DNA of 64,000 bases from Aldehydirespirator sp965221215. Lineage in GTDB: Bacteria; Actinomycetota; Acidimicrobiia; Acidimicrobiales; Aldehydirespiratoraceae. The translations under genes and the position numbers were made by a program. This document shows positions 8,182-17,200 of this stretch, piece by piece. Below the pieces are notes generated by a model. That model was given only the letters and a program-made list of their open reading frames with translations. It ran no database searches and was not told the DNA's origin. Each line of letters begins with the position of its first letter. Position 1 is the first letter of the stretch. The stretch spans positions 496,001-560,000 of the forward strand of contig OZ244872.1 of the NCBI GenBank assembly GCA_965221215.1, given 5' to 3'.

Positions 8182-8781
8182 ATGGCTGATTCCACCATGA
8201 CTGCCGACCGGCTCCCGCCCGCGGTGCGGGCCGAGGCGCTGGAGTCGCTGCTGACCGAGCGGGGCCTGGTCAAGTCCGAGGTGCTCGACGGCTTCATCAA
8301 CCGCTTCGTCAACGATGTCGGCCCCATGAACGGCGCCAAGGTGGTGGCCAAGGCCTGGACCGACGACGACTACCGCGCCCTGCTGCTCGCCGACGGCACC
8401 GGCGCCATCAAGGAACTGGGCTTCGCCGGACCCCAGGGCGAGCACATCGTCGTGGTCGAGAACTCCGACGACGTGCACAACGTGGTGGTGTGCACGCTGT
8501 GCTCGTGCTACCCGTGGCCGGTGTTGGGCCTGCCGCCGGAGTGGTACAAGGACCCGGCCTACCGCAGCCGCATGGTGCGCGAGCCCCGCAGGCTGCTCAG
8601 CGAGATGGGCCTCGACCTCGACGACGAGGTGGAGGTGCGGGTGTGGGACTCCAGCGCCGAGAACCGCTACCTGGTTCTGCCCCAGCGTCCCGAGGGCACC
8701 GAAAGCCTCTCCGAGGAGGAGCTGGCCGCGCTGGTGACCCGCGACGCCATGGTGGGAGTGGCCAAGGTCAGCGCAGCCTGA
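8182..8781 (+). CDS. nthA: nitrile hydratase subunit alpha, cobalt type
   Basis: The 199-residue metal-binding subunit. The metal claw is VCTLCSC at residues 103-109 (ligands Cys104, Cys107, Ser108 backbone, Cys109). Thr in the second position of the C-T-L-C-S-C motif is the mark of non-corrin cobalt enzymes, whereas iron enzymes have Ser there. The flanking CYPWPVLGLPPEWYKDPAYRSR is also standard. Two of the claw cysteines are normally oxidised after translation. The activator gene needed for cobalt loading follows 13 nt downstream. Confidence 0.95.
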   Translation: MADSTMTADRLPPAVRAEALESLLTERGLVKSEVLDGFINRFVNDVGPMNGAKVVAKAWTDDDYRALLLADGTGAIKELGFAGPQGEHIVVVENSDDVHNVVVCTLCSCYPWPVLGLPPEWYKDPAYRSRMVREPRRLLSEMGLDLDDEVEVRVWDSSAENRYLVLPQRPEGTESLSEEELAALVTRDAMVGVAKVSAA

Positions 8782-8794
8782 GAGCAAGGCGCCG

Positions 8795-9142
8795 GTGGCC
8801 CTCACTCTTGATGTCGAGGGTCCGGCCGCGCCGCCGCGGCTCAACGGCGAGCTGGTGTTCGAGGAGCCGTGGGAGGGTCGCAGCTTCGCCATGGCCGCGG
8901 CCCTGGCCGACGGCGGCGTGTTCACCTGGGACGAGTTCCGCGACCATCTGATTGCGGCCATCGACCGCTGGGAGTCGGCCCCGGTGGGCGAGTACCGGTA
9001 CTACGAGCGCTGGCAGGAGGCCCTCGAGTCCGTGGTTGAGCAGTGCAACATCGTGGTCCGTCCCGAGGTGGACGAGTTGGCCGCGGCCTATGCGGCCCGC
9101 CCGCCGGGTCACGACCACGACCACCATCATCACGGTCCCTAG
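8795..9142 (+). CDS. nitrile hydratase activator/accessory protein with His-rich tail
   Basis: GTG at 8795 gives 115 residues resembling the small activator (P14K/NhlE type) of cobalt nitrile hydratases; FEEPWEGRSFAMAAALADGGVFTWDEFRD mirrors the beta-subunit N-terminal fold. Known homologues form a complex with the alpha subunit and deliver oxidised cobalt-loaded alpha by subunit exchange. The protein ends in GHDHDHHHHGP (six His at residues 106-113), a probable metal-binding tail. Position directly after alpha fits the role. Confidence 0.88.
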   Translation: MALTLDVEGPAAPPRLNGELVFEEPWEGRSFAMAAALADGGVFTWDEFRDHLIAAIDRWESAPVGEYRYYERWQEALESVVEQCNIVVRPEVDELAAAYAARPPGHDHDHHHHGP

Positions 9143-9186
9143 CGCGGACACGGCGCAGGCCCCTACCCGGTGGTAATAATGGCGCG

Positions 9187-10305
9187 GTGTCGCTGGCCGA
9201 ACTCATCATCGACCTTCAGTTCAAGGGTCTGAGGATCAACACCGCCTTCGAGCGCAGGCCGGGCGGGGCCGGCCCCTCCGACGCGGGCATGGTCTGGATC
9301 GAGGGCACTGCGGTGACGGTCCCGGTGGACGCCTCCTTCGTGGCCGACTCGCCCTATTCGCTGGAGCCCGAGGATCTCGGGTTCGGCATCTACGCCGACG
9401 GGATCCGCCTGGCCGGCGCCGCCCCGGCCGACCGGCCCCGCTTCTACGGTCTCACCACCGACGACGGCGTGCCGTACTGGCATCTGGCCCTGATGCACCT
9501 CGACTCGCTGGCCAGCACCGTGTTGCAGACCTGCGCCTACTGGGGCAACGAGGACCAGTGCCACTTCTGCGGTATCGGCGTGTCGCTGGCGTCGGGCAGC
9601 ACGGTGCTGGTGAAGCGGCCCGAGCAGTTGGCCGAGGTGGCCGCCGCGGCCAAGGAACTCGACGGCGCGGTGGACATCACCCTCACCACCGGCTCCACCT
9701 ACGGCCGCGACAAGGGCGCCCTCTACGTGGCCCGCTGCGGGGAGGCCATGAAGGCGTCGTCGGGGCTGCCGGTGGAGGTGCAGTTCGAGCCGCCCGACGA
9801 TCTCAGCGTGATCGACGCGGTGGCCGACCGGGGCATCGACTCGGTGGGCATCCACGTCGAGACCTTCGACCCGGCGGTGCTGGAGCGGGTGGCACCGCCC
9901 AAGCACCGCACCGGCATCGAGCGGTACTTCGAGACGTGGGAGTACGCGGTGGAGCGCTTTGGCGAGGGCCAGGTGTCCACCTATGTGATCCTGGGCATGG
10001 GGGAGGACCCCGACCTGATCACCGAGGGCTGCCGCCGGGCCGCCGACATCGGCGTGTACCCCTTCATCGTGCCGCTGCGGCCCGTGCCCGGCTCTCTCAT
10101 GGGCGACTGGCTGCCTCCTTCCTCGGGCTACGTGGAGGATGTGGCCCGCAAGGTGGCGCCCTATCTGGTGGAGCGGGGACTCACCGCCGATGTGGTGGCG
10201 GCGGGCTGTGCCCGCTGTCAGGCCTGCTCGCCGGTGGGGGCGATGGAGCGGGAGCTGCAGGCACCCGACAGCCGGAACCTGATTCCGGTGCGAGCGATGG
10301 GCTGA
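9187..10305 (+). CDS. radical SAM protein, MSMEG_0568/NitD-like
   Basis: GTG at 9187 gives 372 residues and is preferred over upstream in-frame codons that overlap the activator gene. The probable cluster loop is C116-AYWGNEDQ-C125-HF-C128, a CX8CX2C spacing unlike the common CX3CX2C, followed by the TIM-barrel landmarks TLTTGSTYGRDKG and VEVQFEPPDDLSVIDA. A second Cys set, C341-AR-C344-QA-C347, near the C-terminus could hold an auxiliary Fe-S cluster. The overall sequence matches my recollection of the radical SAM member of Nit1C clusters. The reaction is unknown. It lies between the nitrile hydratase and GNAT genes. Confidence 0.8.
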   Translation: MSLAELIIDLQFKGLRINTAFERRPGGAGPSDAGMVWIEGTAVTVPVDASFVADSPYSLEPEDLGFGIYADGIRLAGAAPADRPRFYGLTTDDGVPYWHLALMHLDSLASTVLQTCAYWGNEDQCHFCGIGVSLASGSTVLVKRPEQLAEVAAAAKELDGAVDITLTTGSTYGRDKGALYVARCGEAMKASSGLPVEVQFEPPDDLSVIDAVADRGIDSVGIHVETFDPAVLERVAPPKHRTGIERYFETWEYAVERFGEGQVSTYVILGMGEDPDLITEGCRRAADIGVYPFIVPLRPVPGSLMGDWLPPSSGYVEDVARKVAPYLVERGLTADVVAAGCARCQACSPVGAMERELQAPDSRNLIPVRAMG

Positions 10306-10377
10306 CCGCGTGGCGGGCATGGATGCGACCGGCTGCCCGGAGCGGTGTGAGCGCTCCGATGGGACGGGCTGACTGCG

Positions 10378-10932
10378 GTGGGGTCGTCGCAGCGGATCGT
10401 GTGCTGGCGGGCCGTGACCCCGGCCGCCAAGAGCTGGCACCTGAGCATCCGCCACCGCATCTTCGTCGAGGAGCAGCGGGTGATCCCCTTTACCGACGTG
10501 GACGACTGGGACAGCGACCCCGACACCGTCCACGTTCTGGCGGGCCGGGGATCGGCCGCAGTGGGCACGGTGCGCCTGTACCGCACCGACACCCTCGGCC
10601 GCTGGAAGGGCGACCGCCTGGCCGTGCTACCCGGCCACCGGGCCGGCATCGCAGGCATGCGGCTGGTGCGGTTCGCGGTGTCCACCGCGGCGGCGGCAGG
10701 CGGCGACGTGATGGACGCCTTCGTCCAACTCCAGAACGTGAACTTCTTCGAGCGGCTCGGCTGGGAGCACAACGGACCGCCCGCCGACTACTTCGGTCTG
10801 CCCCACCAGCCCATGACCTTCGATCTGTCGCGTGCCGACAGCCTGACCGAGAGCGAGATCCCCGACGACGCCTGCCTGCGCCTCCCCGCGGCCCGGCCCG
10901 CTCCCAGCGCCCTGCTCGCCGCAGTGTCCTGA
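10378..10932 (+). CDS. GNAT N-acetyltransferase, MSMEG_0567/Sll0786-like
   Basis: GTG at 10378 gives 184 residues of the GNAT fold. The start KSWHLSIRHRIFVEEQRVIPFTD resembles acyl-homoserine-lactone-synthase-like GNATs. GMRLVRFAVSTAAAAGGDVMDAF corresponds to the acetyl-CoA-binding region and FFERLGWEHNGPPADYFGLPH to the C-terminal strand. The protein is the GNAT member of the nitrogen-starvation (Nit1C) families. Some relatives are fused to an AIR-synthase domain; here that domain is the separate gene at 921. DUF1116 starts 5 nt later. Confidence 0.78.
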   Translation: MGSSQRIVCWRAVTPAAKSWHLSIRHRIFVEEQRVIPFTDVDDWDSDPDTVHVLAGRGSAAVGTVRLYRTDTLGRWKGDRLAVLPGHRAGIAGMRLVRFAVSTAAAAGGDVMDAFVQLQNVNFFERLGWEHNGPPADYFGLPHQPMTFDLSRADSLTESEIPDDACLRLPAARPAPSALLAAVS

Positions 10933-10937
10933 ACCCC

Positions 10938-12368
10938 ATGGAGACCCTCATGGAACTGCCTGAGCGGGTCGAGGTCGTCAACATCGGGCTGGAGCGCTTC
11001 GAGACCGCGGTCCGCGATCAGGGCGCGCCCGCGGTGGGGGTGGACTGGCGCATCCCCGCCGGCGGCGACGCCGAGGCGGTGGCCTCGCTGGCCCGGCTGC
11101 TGGGCCCGGCCTCGGATCGGGTCGACGCGGCCAACGCCGAGGTGGTCAGCCGGTTGGACCGGGGCGTGCCGATGCTGCTGGGCGTGGAGACCGCGGGCTC
11201 GGTGATCGGCGGCCTGGAGGCTCCGACGATCCTGCACTGCGGGCCGCGGATCGCCTGGACCGACATGTGCGACCCGTTGCGCCGCTCGGTGCGGGCCGCG
11301 GTGGTGGCCGAGGGTTGGGCCCCGGACCGCGACCGCGCCGATGGCCTGCTGAACGCGGGCGAGATCAGGCTGGAGCCCGCCAACGAGCATGTTGCTGTGG
11401 TTCCCATGGCCACCGCCATCGGACCGAGTTCTCCGGTATATGTGGTCGCGGTCGAGGCCGGCGGCACCACCGCCTTTTCGAGCCTCAACCAGGGGTCGGG
11501 GGCGGTCGCCTGGTTCGGGGTCGACGCTGACGAGGCCATTGAGCGCCTCCGCTTCCTGCGCGATGCGCTCGCCCCCGCTTTGGCTCGAGCCATCGACGCG
11601 GCCGGCCCCATCGATGTGTTCTCGCTGGCCGCTCAGGGCATCGCCATGGGCGACGACGTGCACATGCGGGTCCAGGCCAGCACCAACCTGCTGCTGCGCG
11701 ACCTGCTGCCGCATCTGGTCCGGGCCGGCACCGACAGGATCGGCGAGGCGGCCGACTTCTTGAGCACCAACCACCTGATGTTCCTCAACATCGCCATGTC
11801 CGGCGCCCGGGCCCTCACCGAGTGGGCCGGCGCGGTGGCCGACTCCAGCATCGTCACCACCATGGCCCGCAACGGCACCACCTACGGCATCCGCACCGCC
11901 GGCGACGACGAGTGGCACATCGCGGCGGCGCCGCCAGTGCAGGACGCCCTCTACTACCCCGGCCAGGGCCCCGAGACGAGCGCCCCCGACATCGGCGACA
12001 GCGCAGTGCTGGAACTGGTGGGTCTAGGCGGCGCGGCGGCGGCCAACTCGCCCGCGGTGGCCGGCTTCCTTGGGGGCAGGATGGCCGACGCGGCCGCGGT
12101 CACCGCGGCCATGGGCCGGATCTGCGCCGGCGCCAGCACCCGGCTCCGCCTGCCCGTGCTAGACAACGCCGGCACCCCGCTGGGAGTCGACGTCCGAAGA
12201 GTGGTCGAGAGTTCGATAACACCGGCGGTGAACACCGGCATAGTCCACGCCTCCGACGGCTCGGGCCAGGTGGGCGCCGGCGTGGCCCGAGCCCCCATCG
12301 AGTGCTTCCGCCAAGCCCTCCTAGCCCTCGACCGCCACCTGTCCAAAGACGGACAAACTGTCTGCTAG
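10938..12368 (+). CDS. DUF1116 family protein (YlbE/AllG-like)
   Basis: ATG at 10938 gives 476 residues; a second ATG at 10950 is possible. The sequence matches DUF1116 (YlbE), recently associated with oxamate carbamoyltransferase as subunit AllG together with FdrA and a DUF2877 protein. Recognisable blocks are RAANAEVVSRLDRG-like text near residue 60, FLSTNHLMFLNIAMSGARAL and the Gly/Ala-rich C-terminal half. No fdrA or DUF2877 gene is nearby, so it may act alone or with other partners. It ends the nitrile hydratase gene run. A carbamoyl-transfer role on an amide-derived intermediate is inference. Confidence 0.75.
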   Translation: METLMELPERVEVVNIGLERFETAVRDQGAPAVGVDWRIPAGGDAEAVASLARLLGPASDRVDAANAEVVSRLDRGVPMLLGVETAGSVIGGLEAPTILHCGPRIAWTDMCDPLRRSVRAAVVAEGWAPDRDRADGLLNAGEIRLEPANEHVAVVPMATAIGPSSPVYVVAVEAGGTTAFSSLNQGSGAVAWFGVDADEAIERLRFLRDALAPALARAIDAAGPIDVFSLAAQGIAMGDDVHMRVQASTNLLLRDLLPHLVRAGTDRIGEAADFLSTNHLMFLNIAMSGARALTEWAGAVADSSIVTTMARNGTTYGIRTAGDDEWHIAAAPPVQDALYYPGQGPETSAPDIGDSAVLELVGLGGAAAANSPAVAGFLGGRMADAAAVTAAMGRICAGASTRLRLPVLDNAGTPLGVDVRRVVESSITPAVNTGIVHASDGSGQVGAGVARAPIECFRQALLALDRHLSKDGQTVC

Positions 12369-12434
12369 ACGCCAGACATTCTGTACTCCAGATAGCGGGC
12401 AATCTGTATCCCAATAGCCAGACAGCAGGGTCGG

Positions 12435-12526
12435 TGATGCGCCAAACCGACATCGGGAGGTGCGCAAAACCGACATCGAGTGATGCGCCAAATCGACATC
12501 GGCAGCTGTGCAAAATCGACATCGAC
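12435..12526 (+). repeat. four 23-bp tandem direct repeats (iteron-like)
   Basis: Four copies of a 23-bp unit with consensus TGATGCGCCAAAYCGACATC are in exact register: CGACATC cores begin at 12448, 12471, 12494 and 12517. The unit is close to two helical turns, so all copies face the same side of the helix. They lie 25-115 bp upstream of the DUF4143 ATPase start and look like a multi-site protein-binding array. Confidence 0.85.
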
Positions 12527-12551
12527 TACTGCGTATGCGTAGTATGCGACG

Positions 12552-13781
12552 GTGGACCGGTACCTTGGCCGCCTAGTCGATCCATGGATCACCGAGGTTT
12601 TGGCCTCTGCCCCGGCGGTGCTGATCACCGGTGCACGAGCTTCGGGCAAGACCACCACCGCGCTGCGCCACGCCGCCAGCGTCGTGCGGCTAGACAACGA
12701 GCGCGAGGCCCTCCCCTTTGAGGCCGACCCCGACTCGGCGCTGCGCGACCGGCATGAGCCGGTGCTGCTCGACGAGTGGCAGGCGTGCCCCGGAGTGCTC
12801 GGTGCCGTCAAGCGGGCAGTGGACACCCAGCGGCGGGCGGGGCGGTTCATATTGACAGGTTCGGTCCGCTCCGACGCTGATCCAGCTTTGTGGCCCGGCA
12901 CGGGCCGTCTCATCAGAATCGCGATGCACCCCCTGACCGTGCGCGAGCAACTCTCGACACCCCCGCGCCCGCTCCTGCCCGCCCTGCTGGCCGCTGAGCC
13001 GCTGTCTCTGCCGAGCGATCCTCCCGACTTGCGCGGCTATGTCGAGATCGCCCTGCGCGGTGGCTTCCCCGAGCCGGCCATCGAGTTGGCCGGCGGTGTC
13101 AGGGCGAGATGGTTTGAGAACTATGTCGATCAGTTGCTCATCCATGAGCGCGCCGCCGGCCGCAGCCACGGCGACCCCGTGCGGCTGGCCGAGTTCTTCC
13201 AGGCCTATGCGCTGAACTCGGCGGTCATCGTGAGCGATGCGACTCTGTACCAGGCCGCAGGCCTGGACAGGCGCACCGCGCTTGCGTACACGACCTTGCT
13301 CAGCGATCTCGGCGTGGTCGCCGAACTCCCGGCCTGGAGCAGCAATCGCCTCAAGCGCCTGGCCCGAGGGCCGAAGCGGTATGTTGCCGACACCGGTCTG
13401 TGGGGCTCGGCCGTCGGCGCCGATGCTGACCTTGCGATGAGCGACGGCAATCTACTGGGCCGGCTGATCGACACGTTCGTGGCGAACCAGCTGCTCGCCG
13501 AGAGCGCCGTGGACCCAGTGCGTCCCCGGCTGTACCACCTGCGCGACCGCGATGGTCGCCACGAGGTCGACTTGATTGCGGATCTGGGAGCACGAGGCAT
13601 CATCGGACTTGAGATCAAGGCGCACAGCGCGCCCAGACCCGCCCATGCCCGCCATCTGGCTTGGCTTCGCGACCAACTTGGCGAGAAGTTCAGAGCGGGA
13701 GCTGTGCTGCACACCGGCCCTGCCCAATTCCGGCTCGGCGATCGTCTAGAGGCGATCCCAATCTGCGCCCTTTGGGGCTAG
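12552..13781 (+). CDS. AAA-type ATPase with DUF4143 C-terminal domain
   Basis: GTG at 12552 gives 409 residues. An N-terminal P-loop ATPase domain shows Walker A GARASGKTT (residues 27-35), Walker B PVLLDEWQ and the sensor segment FILTGSVRSD. The C-terminal DUF4143 part carries a PD-(D/E)xK-like core (HEVDLIADLGARG, GLEIKAHS). The physiological role of this common family is poorly known. The gene stands alone: DUF1116 ends 183 nt upstream and a dispersed repeat follows 7 nt after the stop. The 23-bp tandem repeats upstream are the likely control region. A second, distant paralogue lies at 39029. Confidence 0.88.
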   Translation: MDRYLGRLVDPWITEVLASAPAVLITGARASGKTTTALRHAASVVRLDNEREALPFEADPDSALRDRHEPVLLDEWQACPGVLGAVKRAVDTQRRAGRFILTGSVRSDADPALWPGTGRLIRIAMHPLTVREQLSTPPRPLLPALLAAEPLSLPSDPPDLRGYVEIALRGGFPEPAIELAGGVRARWFENYVDQLLIHERAAGRSHGDPVRLAEFFQAYALNSAVIVSDATLYQAAGLDRRTALAYTTLLSDLGVVAELPAWSSNRLKRLARGPKRYVADTGLWGSAVGADADLAMSDGNLLGRLIDTFVANQLLAESAVDPVRPRLYHLRDRDGRHEVDLIADLGARGIIGLEIKAHSAPRPAHARHLAWLRDQLGEKFRAGAVLHTGPAQFRLGDRLEAIPICALWG

Positions 13782-13788
13782 TGGCCTG

Positions 13789-13930
13789 AGAGGCCGAGCC
13801 GAATAGGCGAGCGATTCCGGCCCATGCGGGCGAGGCCGTGGCCCGAGCGGCCCGTGCGCGCAGCGAACAAGAGCGGGAAAGGTCCCGCTGCGACGTGACT
13901 GGCTCTCACCTATTTGCGCGCCCTCTGAGT
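13789..13930 (+). repeat. dispersed repeat, copy B
   Basis: A ~140-bp element beginning GAGGCCGAGCCGAATAGGCG 7 nt after a stop codon. It shares GGCGAGGCCGTGGCCCGAGC and GCAGCGAACAAGAGCGGGAA with the copies at 40982 and 41775. It contains the 6-bp stem AGCGGG-AAAGGT-CCCGCT. Its position suggests a REP-like or terminator role. Confidence 0.8.
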
Positions 13931-14249
13931 GGGGAACTCGTTGTAGGGACTTGGCATGCCCGTATATGGGCGCATCAATGATCCATATATGGGACAAGGG
14001 GGGACTTGATGTGGGGCTGGCTGGTGGCGGGGGTTCTGGTCGCGGGCGACCGAGAGGGGTACAATGCCGGGGCTTGGTCGGGCCTGGTTTGGCCTGACAG
14101 GCCCGGCGTGAAGGACTGAGGCCAGAAAGGGTCGCTGATGTCGGCGAGTTTCCTGAGGCGAGAGTTGGTGCAGGCCGAGCCGGTCGCGTCGCGCGTGGGT
14201 GCAAGATCGCTCCCCCCCCCCCCCGAGTGTCGGGTAGGCGGGTCGCCTA
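13931..14249. promoter_or_regulatory. upstream region of the giant surface-protein gene
   Basis: About 320 bases without a convincing gene. It holds two near-palindromes, CCCGTATATGGG (13959-13970) and CCATATATGG (13983-13992), with centres 23 bp apart. A TACAAT -10-like hexamer lies at 14060-14065 without a clear -35. A run of 13 C occupies 14212-14224, and a GGGTAGGCGGG purine stretch (14232-14242) could serve as ribosome site for GTG 14250. An ATG at 14138 opens a short different frame across the C-run; I do not call it a gene. Confidence 0.5.
14212..14224 (+). repeat. poly-C tract, 13 C
   Basis: Thirteen consecutive C residues lie 25 nt upstream of the start of the 14-kb surface-protein gene, next to its G-rich ribosome-site region. 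Tracts of this length are prone to slippage in vivo and to sequencing error. Confidence 0.9.
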
Positions 14250-17200
14250 GTGCGGCGTCGGGCAGTGCGGCGTCTGGTTGCTGCGTTGGCGGCGTTGTTG
14301 GTGGGGTCGGTGCTTTCGGTGGCGCCGGTGCCGTTGTTGTCGGATTCGGGGTTGCTGCCGGCGCCGGCTGAGGCTGGGGCGCAGCAGGTCACCTCGCAGG
14401 CGGTTCTGCATCGCAGCACGATTGTTGAGGGCCAGACCCGGGCCTTTGAGATCTCGAGGATTCCCACCCGGCCCGAGTACTACCTGCACGCCAGCGTCGC
14501 CGGCTCCTTCAGCGCCGAGGCCTCAGACGTCACGATCACCACCAACAACCTGCTCGGCCAGGCGCTGACCGTCACGCCCGACGCCGACGGCCCGCGGGCG
14601 TACCCGGATGCGGTGTACAGGAAGATCCGCTTCGAGGTGGCCGCGAACTCCGACAGCGACGGCGCGGGCGACGAGACCTTCGGCGTGCGCCTCTGCACCA
14701 CCGCTGACTGCACCGGCGGCGCCGTGCTCGGCGAGTGGACGGTCACGATCACGGAGCCGGCGGCGGACACCAACATCAGCGGCGCGACGGGTGCGACGGT
14801 CACTGTCCTCGGCGGCAGCCGGCTGACGATGATGGAGACCAGCGAGAACGACGACCCGCGCGACAAGCAGGCCAAGCTGCGCATCACGCTGGATTCATCC
14901 CCGACGCAGGACATCGTCCTCCTCGCGCGGACGAGCGCAAGGGTCAGGACCGGGATGGACGCTGAGGGCCAGCCCACCACGAGGTGGACCGCCCGCGGCG
15001 TCGGCCCCAAGTCACCGGATGGACCCATCCATGATGTCGAGGTGGCGCGCTGGAGTTCGGGGGCGTCGGGCGCGGATCTCACGAAGGAGGCGGTGTTCTT
15101 CGCCAATGACAACGTCGCGGACGCCGCGGGCGGCGCGCACACCGGGGTCTTCACGTTCCGTCTACTGATTCTGGACGCTAGGTATTCCGACAGTTCCGAG
15201 GGCAACGGCAACTCCTACTCCGGCGTGACCATCCCGAACGTGCCTTTCTCGGTGATCGACGACGAGCCGACGCGGGTCCGTGTGTTGCCCGCCAGTCCTG
15301 CGGACGACGAGGCGACCGAGGGCGACTCGAGCGACACGGCCAGGTTCCGCGTGCGGATTGAACGCGCGCTGGCCGGCTCGGAAGAAGTGAACGTCCCGCT
15401 GCGGTTCATCGGCGCGACGCTGGGCACGGAGTTCACGATCGCGCTCGACGGCACGCCGACGGGCGCGACCCTCAACGCCAACACGGGCGTGGTGACCTTC
15501 AGCGGAGCGGGCGCGCAGGAGGCGACGGTCGTGGTCACGGCGGCGTCTGACGACGGCAACAGCGTCGCCGAGACGCTGCGGGTGAACATCCCGCAGTACT
15601 CGGACCCGTGGCGTGAGCGCTACATCGACACGAACCTCGCCGGCGGCGCGTGTGCGGGCGTCGCCTGCTCCAACTACGACAGGAACGAGGGCGCGCAGCG
15701 CGGCTACGGGATGACCCTCGTCGAGGCCGCGGCGGGCCTGTCGGTCATCGACCCGGGCGACGGCCGCTTAGAAGAGGGCGGCACGTACAGGTACCAGGTT
15801 CGGCTGAACACTGCGCCCAGTGCGAGTGTGACTGTGGCGATTTCGGCCTCGCCGGCGGGGAAGGTGCGCTTCGATGCGGGCCAAACCCAGCCGCAACCGA
15901 CCACGACGCTGACGTTCACAACCGGCGCTTGGCAGATCCCGTTGCCCGTCATTGTCCACGGATCTCCTGCGGCAGGTAACGACGAGGTCGACGAGCCGGA
16001 CGCGCAGGTCACTTTGACCCATGACCTCAGCAGCAGCGACAGCGCCTACAACGCGGTGGCCGACGTCGTCCACACGCTCACGTACCTGGACGACGATCCG
16101 ACGGACGTCAGCATGAGCGGCGCGGGCGTGCGAGCGTCGCCGTCCGACAGCAACATCTCGGAGGTGATGCTGGAGGGCGACGCCACCCGCGTCGACCGGT
16201 CGCTGACGATCTCGCTCAGCCGCCCGCTGGAAGCGGGCGAGTACGCGCGCATCCCGCTGATCCTGCAGGCGGAGGGGCACTCCACCGCCGACGGCGAGTG
16301 CGACACCAGCGGGGATGGGGCTCCGGAAGAGGCCCTGGAACATTGCGCCATTGTCGAGGGGCTGCGCGGGCCGCGCATCAGCGCCAACGTGGCCTGGCCG
16401 CCGCGCCACAACGACTTCGTGATGACGGCCACCGGCACGGGCGTCTCGCTTGTCGGCGTCGAGCGCTTCACGCCCAACTACCGCGGCTACCGCGTCCTCG
16501 AGTTCCGCGGCGCGGGCGCGCGGACCGCCACGTTCGCGCTGCACGCCCGCGACGGCTTCGACGACGGCGAGGGCTTCGACGAGCAGATCTCGGTGGGCTT
16601 CCTCACTGAAGCCGAGATCGACGTGCTGTGGACCGGGAATTTCGACTCGGGCATCCAGCTGGAGACAGAGGACCAGGAGGCCTGGTTCGGCATCGATGAT
16701 GACGACCCGTCGGAGGCAGACGGCACTCCAGTGCCTGCTGACTGGTCGTTGTTGCCAAGCGGGCTCACGCCCGGAGACCAGTTCCGCCTGATCTACGTGA
16801 CCAACGCGACCACGAACGCCACCAGCAGCGACCTCTCCACCTACGACGCGTTCGTCCGCGCGGAGATCACCGGAACCGGCCTCAAGGCGGGCGGCGTCGA
16901 CGACCTCAAGCCGCACGCCTCCATGTTCAAGGTGATCGGGCAGAACGGAGACACCGAGGCCCGCGACCATGCGGAGTTCAACCCAAACGACTCAGACCAC
17001 CCCAACGTCCCCATCTACTGGGTGGGCGGCGCCAAGGTGGCCGACGACAACGCCGACTTCACCGACGGCACCTGGGACGACGAGGCCAACCCGCGCACCG
17101 CCGATGGTGTCATGGTCAGCCCGAGCGCCAACGGCTACTGGACCGGCACACTGCGACACGGCGGTCAGACAGGCTCCTGTCTTGAAACGGCCAGTGGCGT

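Noticed and set aside
12435..12526. Short regularly spaced repeats as a CRISPR array
   Set aside because: The units abut with no unique spacers and no cas genes are nearby; they are tandem operator-like repeats.
14138..14371. ATG at 14138 with the poly-C run acting as a translational phase switch for the giant gene
   Set aside because: Removing one C would bring the ATG into the giant gene's frame, but a TAG at 14235-14237 in that frame would stop translation before GTG 14250.
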